Source: an uncultured Desulfotomaculum sp.
Lineage (GTDB): Bacteria > Bacillota > Desulfotomaculia > Desulfotomaculales > Desulfotomaculaceae
DNA: 40,595 bases
Reading direction: 5' to 3'
Assembly: GCA_946411205.1 (NCBI GenBank)
Contig: CAMKDG010000015.1
Location: 1 to 40,595 of the forward strand
In this document: positions 32,601-39,450 of the stretch, piece by piece
How positions within the stretch are numbered: position 1 is the stretch's first letter
How the letters are laid out: each line of letters starts with the position of its first letter
Position numbers and translations under genes: made by a program
The notes under the pieces: generated by a model
Told to the model about the DNA's origin: nothing
What the model saw: the letters and a program-made list of their open reading frames with translations, nothing else
The model's database searches: none

Positions 32601-34168
32601 TCACCCCCGGATATAGCCTGTGCGTCAAAGCCTTCCACCGGCAGATCCTGGCGCTTCCATGTATTGGTCAAGTAGTTGAATTGGTAAACAATCAGTGAAT
32701 TTTGGCTTTTTGGCTTTACCGCAAAAAAGGTCCCTGAACACGTAAAGGCCGGCCGGGATCCTTCATTGAGCTGGATCACTTTTTCGTTGGTCCATTCCCC
32801 TTGCCTTAAAGGATTGTTTTTATACAACCGATAGCCATAGGTTCCTTGATTGACCATTTTGTACGACATAACGAAAAAGTCCGAGCCTAAATGGATCTGC
32901 ACATCTTCTATTGTCTCTTTGGCAATATCCCTGTCCTCGTAGCTCTGCCATGCGACATTCCAAGTGTATACTCGGACAATATTGGTAGTTTGGTTTTGGA
33001 ATAAAACCACCGTATAATTCAAGGCGTGATAAACCGAGGTTGTGTATTCGACGCGGGGTTTTGTAAACTCTACTTTGGGAGTGCTGGCCGGTAAGGTGTC
33101 ATTTTTATATGAATACTGGTATTTTTGACCGTAGGGGTAGGTGACCTGAAGAAGTGCGCCGGGATTTGGATTCTGCCGGTTGGTTTCATATGCGAATTTC
33201 ATGGAAGGCATGGGGATCATGTTTGCATCTTTATAGCAGACTTGCGTTGCAGAGGTGAGAAAACGTTTTTTATAAAGCTGCCCTTTTTGAAAGATATCAT
33301 AAAAATCATATCCCAGCCGCTGGACATATAATAGCTGTCCTTCCCTGTTTTTAACCTGAATGCTGTCAATGAATTTGTCTTCATAGTTGAACTGGTAAGG
33401 GTTTTTGCTGCCTTTGAATGAATGAGGCCAAATACACTCAAAAGCTTCCTTGTCCTGATAGACGATTTCTGCTGTCTCTCCGAAAGTGCTGACTACTTTA
33501 CTAAGACGTATGGCCCGGGTATAGGAACAGTCGCCGATCTGAGCTTCTTCCTTCTCATAAGTATAGGTAATGCTGTTTCCGGCAAAGCTTTTCACACTGG
33601 TCAGGCTCCAACCTACAGGAAAAGGCTCCCCTCCGTTGGCGGAAGCGGCACCCACCCAGTTATCCCAATGGATTCGGGTCTCAATGGCAGAGTCATCGCC
33701 CCCATAGACCCAGGCAGTGCCGTTTTCCTTGTGTATTTCCCACCGGCTTTCCTTTAAGGCATTAAAATAGTAGAACTTCCAGTAAGGGTGTTCTACGGAA
33801 TAAAAGTTTATGACGCCGCCCTCTGTTCCCAACCGATACAAGGGATACATCCCACCCTCGGCAACCAAATAGAACGAGGAGTCAAAGCTTTCTTTTACGA
33901 GCCTGTTTCTGACAACGATGCGGGGAACCTCCATACTCCAGCCAAGCCCCAGGGTAGAGCTCTCATATTCCCGGTTGCTGCTCTCCACCCTATTTTTCAC
34001 ATTGCTCTGGTAGGAGGCTACAACACTAACCTGAAGGTCATCCTGGGAATCCATAGACGCTAAGAACAAAGGAAAGGCTACGGCACCTTTGTATAAATTA
34101 GTTGTTTTCATAATGTTGTTCTCTTGGGAACTGCCTTGCTGTGCTAAACGAAACGGATCAGCGTTCAA
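26618..34168 (-). CDS. Giant SpvB / beta-propeller / YD-repeat (Rhs, Tc-toxin B-C-like) protein
   Basis: A 2516-residue protein with no signal peptide. Residues about 20-340 are SpvB-like (YKGAVAFPLFLAS, STLGLGWSMEVPRIVVRN). About 375-830 hold repeated W/Y-centred blades (VYTWNVAWQSYE, VYQFNYLTNTWKR, RFDPYTHQWTS), like the propeller that gates Tc-toxin B subunits. About 1160-1290 is a jelly-roll-like insert. From about 1630, YD repeats form the Rhs shell, ending at FTGQLRDKDTGLY...RWYDPTVGRF...MDPDGG (2170-2226). Then comes a Gly/Ala-rich hydrophobic stretch (2228-2395) and a distinct C-terminal domain (2401-2516) with His2407 and Cys2481 (NNCTTY). The TTG start has AAGGAGG 7 bases upstream. 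No TcA-like gene is present. Confidence 0.88.
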   Translation of the reverse strand: MNADPFRLAQQGSSQENNIMKTTNLYKGAVAFPLFLASMDSQDDLQVSVVASYQSNVKNRVESSNREYESSTLGLGWSMEVPRIVVRNRLVKESFDSSFYLVAEGGMYPLYRLGTEGGVINFYSVEHPYWKFYYFNALKESRWEIHKENGTAWVYGGDDSAIETRIHWDNWVGAASANGGEPFPVGWSLTSVKSFAGNSITYTYEKEEAQIGDCSYTRAIRLSKVVSTFGETAEIVYQDKEAFECIWPHSFKGSKNPYQFNYEDKFIDSIQVKNREGQLLYVQRLGYDFYDIFQKGQLYKKRFLTSATQVCYKDANMIPMPSMKFAYETNRQNPNPGALLQVTYPYGQKYQYSYKNDTLPASTPKVEFTKPRVEYTTSVYHALNYTVVLFQNQTTNIVRVYTWNVAWQSYEDRDIAKETIEDVQIHLGSDFFVMSYKMVNQGTYGYRLYKNNPLRQGEWTNEKVIQLNEGSRPAFTCSGTFFAVKPKSQNSLIVYQFNYLTNTWKRQDLPVEGFDAQAISGGENFILGAFYRDNAKSVRLQSFYIDANHQWQNGYLQDLSLEVNWQLTSWSTVWSLGACQAAATFVAMKSQDMVTSKIVLLRWGELFRLREIEVFTTEQKLGTKNPILTAMTSDSIVGLAENIFRYSPGRWNKTSLLQLKQGAAYAYAYGTDLALAVEQVDNQQRFVALRFDPYTHQWTSSGVPVSSVLPGDEPIYRPGVLGDYAVLGRGLFTRQPDEGWKLIYTLPGRTDGSSIALSNGFLMYQLQNSRDTYAVFFRNNEFYKQVKVDNQTFFSKDDTLPNVGLYSFTTYTGDQMATTQKIILHKIVNRDYSPKININYLNQVTLDTGFDEQSFYLSYQLSNATFSGEVPQYSRVRVNQAVQTGEYGSTEYSYFNGLNPSTPEAVYPPNSEFCNVRDYYSFFAGQLYCTTLFDDKGNLTNRDVNYLKALDTNGFCILPHKVVKETYLKPYSEGASGDWFCVSEEIETEYEIVFGQKKKIIKINTNHTGEQNRISQNFKYAWEVYPEFKKRNYVSAVVSTTKRNDTKNLVLEATAKEWVKDEFGNWGESNTYAYTGQEDAKFQFKGPQKGWLKINEVTSRLKNGSIVSQRALAGTVTTIMYDRLQGYPVAHFENACPDEVFYCGFESYEQNELWSPVDKTVDKDLMFEVGEFYGGNRCCWLNKGQGMTFSIKSGRGKYMISCALKTSGSVEGSGVYFGNTFVPFENTQNQWKIFYKAVDLGSISGKVDVRIVPANNGGKILVDALFVTPLLCDAEAYVYNRFMLTIGKHRNRREGSYVLNDGIQRPLMELTDAQTPLKASVFYNTRNGVNQKAAKGPDFTLTAEFPNGGQFTDFNRGDDYLKYWVVSEKGLQRRENTGPNYLFMFGTKLNTCQDISLSARGLTLQRNLASWELHSGGTLIGTVKINEKADSDYALIQFGERFTFMCNGTVLFSNKTEKSEPQPIKIESNNKLLLSYLMYAAEPTVKITYQDYVGKTLQDQSITEEGVLTMMPVYSPLGQATVLTKAVEAKNELWGYRTGFITDFNWDTGEMKGEAAEAYPEDGGFPYSRTKTTISPKPLPKELKQPGPVLAQHPVTMDYFTNSNQIFGGNINLPAGQYFVNLVQDGDGLSTYTLKDKLANKLADWKISEKDGTQSLTTYAYDDFGQQVLIKYPNYYDPSLSLSEREKFVSQIRYDFFGRVVERTDVDTGTTRLVYNRQGKLRFTQDAAGSEHGYYVYQMFDGRGNLTEIGSCSGVWDEAVLQEKADNPAFRPENGQWARQNYYDGTGDNRNLLGRLWKTLTYNGSEDHIVEEEFDYDSDGNMIMRRQKVLGQENILLAVYDRKGNPVKQQADNQEEMGYVYNTQGQLKEVYFEGKCLAAYTYNPSGKLSTETFLSGEPNQLLRNYSYNSADWLCSIKDPFFEQQIRYYDNADKAIYSGKIKAVSNKFLNSHAGPGFLKEYCMEYDYDGLGRLLSAVNSVGNEFSVSASNQWVYDKNSNMRKENEQELDYQSGSNRMVSRGTDSFQYNEFGSITQAKGLTLQYDKALQYVASLLSETKQIHTQFLYGGDGRKVAEVSQDRIKINVHNVKGNLFVQAEPKTGKRSCCLAGVGGVFSLVENGKSYYLVKDYQSSVRGIYDGQGLCASYNYQIFGEYLGQVYEEPQAKGLISFGFTGQLRDKDTGLYQMHSRWYDPTVGRFYSIDPARQYASPYIYGGSDWVNYMDPDGGWSWGAFAAIAGGILLVVAGAVLTVASAGIASPLGAGLVMVGGTFLLGAGIGSVFYGISSAIKGEFDYKDWLITAGLAGAFASLTALSGMAIPAGFTMFGMSAAATNIVLEVGIGVVIGGADGVITNGCLNVVHGKSFTENWVQSMVIGAVIGGVSSAVFGLVGAGRNLKTLHTKGGNHDVHIGLAGPKTQKLRHSMIAQDGDAWHDIWPRRGFGNPPRGELFHGHHVDLATIPRVPRNLVYNTGSNGFSLMTNNCTTYTTRTLATADLYAPLWARTPSTLYYWGKLVALF

Positions 34169-34224
34169 ATGAGCTCCTCCTTTCTTACTCGTTATGGTGA
34201 CTGGCAGAAAATACCTAGGTTGTT

Positions 34225-34252
34225 ATTCTACACGTTTATTTCCATAAATCAA
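34225..34252 (-). promoter_or_regulatory. Candidate promoter of the Rhs operon
   Basis: On the minus strand, TTGATT (34247-34252), 16-bp spacer, TAGAAT (34225-34230), about 55 bases before the start codon. The gap 34169-34577 otherwise holds the hairpin at 34371 and the ftsZ terminator; no gene was seen in it. Confidence 0.35.
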
Positions 34253-34359
34253 CAATTCTTGCAATATTACCTTATATTTAGAACATTACCATTAATAGCC
34301 AACCCAAACAATGGGTTACATTTGTTGCGTTTTGTCTAAAAAGGTCTACAAAAATAGAA

Positions 34360-34407
34360 AAAACCAAAAATGCCTCTCAGCCCTTATAAAAATTTGGCCG
34401 AGAGGCA
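34360..34407 (-). terminator. Hairpin with T tract between ftsZ and the Rhs operon
   Basis: TGCCTCTC (34371-34378) and GAGAGGCA (34400-34407), with possible inner GCC/GGC pairing. On the minus strand it is followed by TTTTTGGTTTTTTC. It lies 170 bases past the ftsZ terminator, so it is either a backup terminator or the 3' end of a short RNA. Confidence 0.5.
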
Positions 34408-34542
34408 AATATACTAATCTGTATTTCCGAAATGGCCACTTTATAGCCTAGCATTGCCTTGTGCCATATACACTTGCACTTAGTGTTCTGGCGTTATTCA
34501 TAATTCCACAATTTGACACCAAAGTAAGGGAAAGAAGCCGAT

Positions 34543-34571
34543 GAAAAAACCTCCTGCTTTTACAGGAGGTT
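34543..34571 (-). terminator. ftsZ terminator
   Basis: AACCTCCTG (34548-34556), loop CTTTTA, CAGGAGGTT (34563-34571). On the minus strand it is followed by TTTTCATC, 7 bases after the ftsZ stop. Confidence 0.85.
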
Positions 34572-34577
34572 CGTTAC

Positions 34578-35630
34578 TTAGCGGCGACGTAAGAAGGCCG
34601 GAATATCCAGATCATCGTGGCTAGCAAAGGGTTTAATGTCCATCTCTGTTTTTTTCTTATCTTTTTTGGGAGCTACCCGCTGATCAAAGCCGGTGGCAAT
34701 AACGGTTACACGAACTTCTTCATTCATTCTCTCGTCAATTACCGCACCAAAAATAATGTTAGCCTCGGGATCTGCAGCCTGAGCAATAATTTCGGCTGCT
34801 TCATTTACTTCGAACAAGCCTAGGGAGGAACCACCGGTGATGTTCAACAATACCCCTCTGGCACCCTCAATGGAAGTTTCCAACAGGGGGCTGGAGATTG
34901 CCATCCGAGCCGCCTCGGTAGCACGATTTTCGCCAGTGGAGGCACCAATACCCATCAAGGCAGAGCCAGTATCCTTCATAATGGTTTTCACGTCGGCAAA
35001 GTCTAAGTTAATTAATCCCGGAACAGCTATCAGATCTGAAATGCCCTGTACACCTTGACGCAGTACATCATCTGCAATACGGAAGGCTTCTACAATGGAT
35101 GTATTTTTATCGATTACCTGTAACAGTCGATCGTTAGGGATGGTAATCAATGTATCTACTCTGCTTTTTAGGTTTTCGATACCTAATTCGGCCTGGGTTA
35201 GTCTTTTTCTGCCCTCAAAGGTGAATGGCTTGGTAACTACACCTACGGTAAGAGCACCCATTTCTTTGGCAATTTCAGCTACCACAGGAGCAGCACCTGT
35301 ACCCGTACCACCACCCATGCCAGCAGTGACAAAGACCATGTCAGCACCCTTTAATGCCTGCATAATTTCGTCACGGCTTTCTTCTGCTGCTTTGCCACCA
35401 ATTTCTGGGTTAGCACCGGCACCCAAGCCTTTCGTTAACTTAGTACCTATTTGTATTTTATGGTTGCTTTGGGACAAAAACAGAGATTGGGCATCGGTGT
35501 TGACCGCTACAAACTCAACACCCTTGAGCCCAGCAGTGATCATTCGGTTAACTGCGTTGTTTCCGCCGCCACCCACACCGATTACCTTAATGTTTGCAAA
35601 ATGGTCCAGGTCCAGTTCAAAGTCCAGCAT
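34578..35630 (-). CDS. ftsZ: Cell division GTPase FtsZ
   Basis: A 350-residue tubulin homologue that polymerises into the Z ring. The N-terminus is [31 protein letters not shown]. The GTP signature is [12 protein letters not shown]; the synergy-loop region [16 protein letters not shown] and the C-terminal tail [12 protein letters not shown] (the binding peptide for FtsA and others) are intact. ATG 35630 is chosen because GGAGGAGG lies 8 bases upstream; the open frame extends to 35747 without family similarity. It is the last gene of the division cluster, 43 bases after ftsA. Confidence 0.97.
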   Translation of the reverse strand: MLDFELDLDHFANIKVIGVGGGGNNAVNRMITAGLKGVEFVAVNTDAQSLFLSQSNHKIQIGTKLTKGLGAGANPEIGGKAAEESRDEIMQALKGADMVFVTAGMGGGTGTGAAPVVAEIAKEMGALTVGVVTKPFTFEGRKRLTQAELGIENLKSRVDTLITIPNDRLLQVIDKNTSIVEAFRIADDVLRQGVQGISDLIAVPGLINLDFADVKTIMKDTGSALMGIGASTGENRATEAARMAISSPLLETSIEGARGVLLNITGGSSLGLFEVNEAAEIIAQAADPEANIIFGAVIDERMNEEVRVTVIATGFDQRVAPKKDKKKTEMDIKPFASHDDLDIPAFLRRR

Positions 35631-35673
35631 AAAGTTATCCTCCTCCGTATTTACCATCAAGCACCTTATATTA

Positions 35674-36657
35674 TTACGTAAACTTATCCAGAACTTGACG
35701 CCATCCTGAAGTGCGTCCTGATCGGCGGAAATCTCTTTTGGCACCATAAATAACTAACCCAATAGCCGAAGCATATACTGGGCTAATCCACTCTTCGCCG
35801 GGTACACCCACTCTACCCGGAGAGCCAATGGAGACCTGGGATACCTGCAACACATTCTTGGCCATAGGTAACAATCCTTCAAGCAAAGAGCCGCCACCGG
35901 TAAATATGGCACCGCCTGGTAGAGACTCTGGCCTACAGGACTGATGTATGGCCTGGAGTGCTAATTCAAGAATTTCCTTTACTCTAGATTCAATAATATC
36001 TCTGGCAGCGCTTGGCGATACTTTTCTCTGTTCATGCCCTCCCACGCTGCTGATTTCCAGATCATCTTCTGTTTCCGGGGTAGAGAGCCCCAGAATCTTT
36101 TTTATCCGTTCTCCTTCACTGATAGTCGTTCTTAGACAAAGAGCTAAATCACTTGATATATGTTCGCTGCCCACCGCTAGGGAATAGGTGTGAGCTAACA
36201 GCCCTCCATCAAAAATGGCTAAGCTACTGGTCGATCCCCCAAGATCCATTAATACGGTACCGAGTTTTTTGTCGGTATCCGTTAACAGGGCTTCCGCCGC
36301 TGCTACAACCGAGGGGATTATTTCAACTAGCCGTAACCCGGTAAGTCTAACGCTATTTGCAAGTTGCTCCTCAAATACTTCCCAACCAGTTAGTTGGATT
36401 GCCACCGGCGACGCCACATACACCTTTTCAATAGTTTCTTTGGCCATTGCCTCCGCTACTAAAACAGCTTGGGATATGGACTTGCTCAGAGCTGTTTCAT
36501 CAAATACTGCTCCCTTACGCATACCAAGCGTTGGGTATTCGCCCATCCCCAAAATTTGGGGATAACCGTTAGGCCCCACTTCAGCAATGACTGAGACGAC
36601 TTTAGTGGTACCAATGTCAAGTCCACAGACGATATGTCTCCTGGCCAAGCCAGGCAC
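35674..36657 (-). CDS. ftsA: Short FtsA-like actin-family division protein, apparently lacking subdomain 1C
   Basis: A 327-residue actin-fold protein in the position of ftsA. The phosphate-1 loop is [17 protein letters not shown] (11-27), phosphate-2 is [18 protein letters not shown] (135-152), and the adenosine motif is [15 protein letters not shown]. Typical FtsA is about 410-440 residues with an SHS2-like 1C subdomain between these two phosphate loops. Here only about 30 residues (80-110) separate VYVASP from the helix leading to phosphate-2, so 1C seems missing. The C-terminus [11 protein letters not shown] could be the membrane-targeting helix. The gene shows no frameshift. Confidence 0.88.
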   Translation of the reverse strand: MPGLARRHIVCGLDIGTTKVVSVIAEVGPNGYPQILGMGEYPTLGMRKGAVFDETALSKSISQAVLVAEAMAKETIEKVYVASPVAIQLTGWEVFEEQLANSVRLTGLRLVEIIPSVVAAAEALLTDTDKKLGTVLMDLGGSTSSLAIFDGGLLAHTYSLAVGSEHISSDLALCLRTTISEGERIKKILGLSTPETEDDLEISSVGGHEQRKVSPSAARDIIESRVKEILELALQAIHQSCRPESLPGGAIFTGGGSLLEGLLPMAKNVLQVSQVSIGSPGRVGVPGEEWISPVYASAIGLVIYGAKRDFRRSGRTSGWRQVLDKFT

Positions 36658-36726
36658 CTCCTACTGCAAAAGGGTTTACTTAAAATGTAAATTCAACACA
36701 GAATAAAAATTCCCTTTTACAAATAC

Positions 36727-37068
36727 TTATTTTTTTAATAAATGACGCCGTATGATCGCAAGATTCTGAAATAAACGCACTCCAAAGGCCACCACAGCGG
36801 CTGTACTTAAGGGAACACCCAACTTTGTACCAATATAGGCTAAACCGGCAGCCAACAAAATATTGCTAAAAAAACCGGTAATAAAAATGTGGTTATCGTA
36901 ATGGTTCTCCATCGCAGCACGAATACCACCAAAAACGGAATCTAATGCTGCCAGTACCCCCAAGCCAAGATATTGGGCATAGGCCTGTGGTAGTACCAGG
37001 GGAACATTAAGTCCAACCAATGCTCCGAGAGCTAACCCCAACAGAGCTAATAAAACTCCGATCCACAT
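36727..37068 (-). CDS. sbp: Small basic protein Sbp (DUF1290)
   Basis: A 113-residue membrane protein with about three to four hydrophobic helices: WIGVLLALLGLALGALVG, QYLGLGVLAALDSVFGG, the conserved IRAAMENHYDNHIFITGFFSN, then LLAAGLAYIGTKLGV and a basic end RRHLLKK. Sbp genes lie between ftsQ/DUF881 and ftsA in many Firmicutes. Its start codon overlaps the stop of the upstream DUF881 gene (TAATG), so translation is coupled. Confidence 0.9.
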   Translation of the reverse strand: MWIGVLLALLGLALGALVGLNVPLVLPQAYAQYLGLGVLAALDSVFGGIRAAMENHYDNHIFITGFFSNILLAAGLAYIGTKLGVPLSTAAVVAFGVRLFQNLAIIRRHLLKK

Positions 37069-37772
37069 TATTGTGCCTCCTTAAGCGGTTTGGCGTATTC
37101 CAGATGAATACGGTGATTATAAGCAGGAATCACCAGGGACGGTTTCTTGGTGACGGTGACGGATACTCCCCAATCTCGCATGGTATCCACCAACCCCCCC
37201 TTGATTAACAAACCACTTTCCAGTTGATCCGCAGAACCAATGGCTAATACTGAATAGGGGGGAGAAATTCGGGTCAAGTTGATATCAATAAAGGAGCCTG
37301 CTAATCTGATTTCACTCGTGGAAATAATTCTTTGTCCGTTAATGGCCAATGCTTCAGCCCCAGAAGCCCTCAACTCGTTTACCACCCTTAATAAGTCTTC
37401 ATCCCTTACAGTAAATAAGTTGTCACCTTGCTCAGGTTCCCGCCTAATGGGAGCCAAGTCAACTTCTACACCGGGTCCTTCCAGTTTGGTCATTCCTGCC
37501 AACTGGCGAACCTTAATCAGTTCATCAAACACAGCTTGAGATGCTTCGGGACGGCCCTTTTCTGCCTTTGCCACCTTCTCCTCAAGATCGCTGGCCTCAA
37601 TCAAGAGATTGGCATATTCCTTTTCCAATTGTTTTAATTCCGTCGTAAGAAGCTGTACACGATCGTAGGGTACGCCGGAGTCCACTCTTCCGGCAGTACG
37701 AAATTGGAGAGCTATCATCAAGCCCATAATCAATGAAACTAACGTAATGGAAACATATAACGTTTTATTCAT
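37068..37772 (-). CDS. DUF881-family protein, second copy
   Basis: A 234-residue protein with one N-terminal transmembrane helix (LYVSITLVSLIMGLMIALQF), a coiled coil (about 40-75), and the DUF881 domain (LEGPGVEVDLAP, LRVVNELRASGAEALAINGQRIISTSEIR, PPYSVLAIGSADQLESGLLIKGGL). It is a paralogue of the gene just upstream (37785-38489), with the same length and layout. It probably sits in the divisome region as a membrane-bound extracytoplasmic protein, but no function is established. Confidence 0.88.
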   Translation of the reverse strand: MNKTLYVSITLVSLIMGLMIALQFRTAGRVDSGVPYDRVQLLTTELKQLEKEYANLLIEASDLEEKVAKAEKGRPEASQAVFDELIKVRQLAGMTKLEGPGVEVDLAPIRREPEQGDNLFTVRDEDLLRVVNELRASGAEALAINGQRIISTSEIRLAGSFIDINLTRISPPYSVLAIGSADQLESGLLIKGGLVDTMRDWGVSVTVTKKPSLVIPAYNHRIHLEYAKPLKEAQ

Positions 37773-37784
37773 TTATCTCCCGCC

Positions 37785-38489
37785 TCATTCTGCTTCCGGC
37801 GCCTGTGCATACTCAAAGGTAGTTGGCCCAGTGTATTGCGGCACTTCTAAATTATTTTTCTTACGAACTTGGACCTGAATTCCCCAAATCTTTAATTGTT
37901 CTACCACCCCACCCTTCATATAAAGAGAGTTCTCCAAGGTTTCTGGATTGCCAATAGCAGTAATGATAAAGGGGGCTGGTAATCTCTTGTTTTTATTTGT
38001 GAGAATGGTAGGACCAATGCAACGAATTTCACTGGTGGCAATTAGACGCACACCATTTAAGGCAATAGCCTCTGCTCCCGCTGCCTTTAATTCATTTAAG
38101 ACACGTAGAACATCCTCATCGTGCAAAACGTATAAATTGGGATCTTGTCCGGCGGGTAGGGCAACATTACTATCATTTAAAGATACTTCTACCCCTGTAC
38201 CGCTGACAGCTTTACTTCCGGCAATGATCCGTAAGGCCTCTAACTCTTCCCGGGTGGTGTTTGACTGGCCATTAGCCTTTTTATCGAGCTTTTCCCGCAG
38301 CTGGTTTACTTTCTTTTGTAGCTGACTTTTTTCTTCACGTTTTTGATTAATTTCATTCACCAGAGTTTGGACCCTGGCTACTGGAGGTGTCTCGTTAATC
38401 TCCTTGGAGGAACGATATTGCATAGCCAACATAAGTCCCAAAACTAGGCCAACCAGAATAATACCCCATTGATATTCTTTCAGTTTCAC
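37785..38489 (-). CDS. DUF881-family protein, first copy
   Basis: A 234-residue protein. N-terminal helix GIILVGLVLGLMLAMQY, long coiled coil (VARVQTLVNEINQKREEKSQ onward), then DUF881 blocks VSGTGVEVSLNDS, LRVLNELKAAGAEAIALNGVRLIATSEIRCIGP and ITAIGNPETLENSLYMKGGV. It overlaps the ftsQ stop by 4 bases (ATGA) and precedes its paralogue by 12 bases. Confidence 0.88.
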   Translation of the reverse strand: MKLKEYQWGIILVGLVLGLMLAMQYRSSKEINETPPVARVQTLVNEINQKREEKSQLQKKVNQLREKLDKKANGQSNTTREELEALRIIAGSKAVSGTGVEVSLNDSNVALPAGQDPNLYVLHDEDVLRVLNELKAAGAEAIALNGVRLIATSEIRCIGPTILTNKNKRLPAPFIITAIGNPETLENSLYMKGGVVEQLKIWGIQVQVRKKNNLEVPQYTGPTTFEYAQAPEAE

Positions 38490-39232
38490 TGGCTAACCTC
38501 CCTGATGTACTTCACAACAGGCACCCTTGGATTGGATAAATCTACATACTCTATTTTATCCCCGGGTTGCTTTAGGTTGCTTAATACCTGTTGAAAAACG
38601 TTAGCTTTATAAGGAAGTTCCTTAGGCAAGCCCATTCTTGCTTGGACTCCATCAATGGTGTAAAGATAAATCTGCCCCGCTTCATTAAGATTCATCTCAG
38701 ACAGTTTCATCGTAAGAGAACGGGGGAGCTGTGATAGGGCATTGAGAGCCATTGGTAAATTCTCTGACTCTATTTTTTTGCCAGGTCCATTCACCTTTAA
38801 CTCCAATCCTGTAATAATCGGTAAAGCAGAGGCGATTTGACCCTTTTGCAAGTATACCCCGTCGGAATCCACTTTAATAAAACTATTTTGCCAGGGAATC
38901 AATGCTACAGCCCTTCGTTCCACCACATTAATGACTATCTTATCGGGCAACACACGCTGTAATGTAGCTTTTTTGATCAGTGGGACCAGACTAAGTTTCT
39001 CTTCTGCATCGGATAGATTAACTTTAAAAAGGTTTTCTCCATGATGTAGACCGGAGAATTTTACAAGTTCTTCCTTGGTTAGCTGACGATTACCCGTTGC
39101 TGAAAAGGATCGGATTTCAAATATCGGTGACTGTAAGGTGACATAGGCCGCCACTGCTATCAGCAAAATAAAAAAAACACTTTGTACCAAGTGGTTTTTT
39201 TTTCGCGGGGCCCCTGTACGCGGTCGATACAC
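38486..39232 (-). CDS. ftsQ: Cell division protein FtsQ/DivIB
   Basis: A 248-residue bitopic division protein. The short basic cytosolic tail ends in KKNHLVQ, then comes one transmembrane helix (SVFFILLIAVAAYVTLQ), a POTRA domain (PIFEIRSFSATGNRQLTKEELVKFSGL...NLF...VPLIKKATLQRVLPDKIVINVVERRAVALIPW), and the beta domain ending YVDLSNPRVPVVKY. The start is GTG with GGAGAGGG upstream. A run of nine A on the coding strand (codons 11-14, KKN) is a possible slippage site. It is the first gene of the transcript from the promoter at 39283. Confidence 0.92.
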   Translation of the reverse strand: MYRPRTGAPRKKNHLVQSVFFILLIAVAAYVTLQSPIFEIRSFSATGNRQLTKEELVKFSGLHHGENLFKVNLSDAEEKLSLVPLIKKATLQRVLPDKIVINVVERRAVALIPWQNSFIKVDSDGVYLQKGQIASALPIITGLELKVNGPGKKIESENLPMALNALSQLPRSLTMKLSEMNLNEAGQIYLYTIDGVQARMGLPKELPYKANVFQQVLSNLKQPGDKIEYVDLSNPRVPVVKYIREVSQ

Positions 39233-39282
39233 AGCACCCTCTCCTTGCCTAATATTTTCCGTCTGTAGTACATTTTGACAAT

Positions 39283-39311
39283 ATTATAACGAAGATATGA
39301 TAACTTGTCCA
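39283..39311 (-). promoter_or_regulatory. Promoter of the ftsQ-DUF881-DUF881-sbp(-ftsA-ftsZ) operon
   Basis: On the minus strand, -35 TGGACA (39306-39311), 17-bp spacer, -10 TATAAT (39283-39288). It lies between the murA terminator and ftsQ. Confidence 0.65.
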
Positions 39312-39320
39312 AGATAAAAC

Positions 39321-39344
39321 TAAAAAAAGAGTCAGCTGACTCTT
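39321..39344 (-). terminator. murA terminator (18-bp perfect palindrome)
   Basis: AAGAGTCAGCTGACTCTT (39327-39344) is a perfect palindrome. On the minus strand it is followed by TTTTTAG. It lies about 107 bases past the murA stop and just before the ftsQ promoter. Confidence 0.65.
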
Positions 39345-39450
39345 AGCAGTTGTTGAAATAGCTTTTCTAGATCTCAACTTACAAGATCATATATGGCCAC
39401 TCCCTTTGAAATCCAGTTTATGCCTGATACCGGAGTTGTAGATTGCACAA

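Noticed and set aside
35095-35709. Plus-strand 204-residue open frame opposite ftsZ
   Set aside because: It lies wholly inside ftsZ, has no RBS and no protein-like domains, and the minus-strand gene is certain.
35631-35747. N-terminal extension of FtsZ by 39 residues
   Set aside because: The extension has no FtsZ similarity, runs through the RBS GGAGGAGG and into the ftsA-ftsZ gap; ATG 35630 gives the normal N-terminus.
39190-39205. Frameshift at the nine-A run near the start of ftsQ
   Set aside because: The frame is continuous through the run and gives a normal FtsQ N-terminus; slippage is possible but there is no evidence for it.
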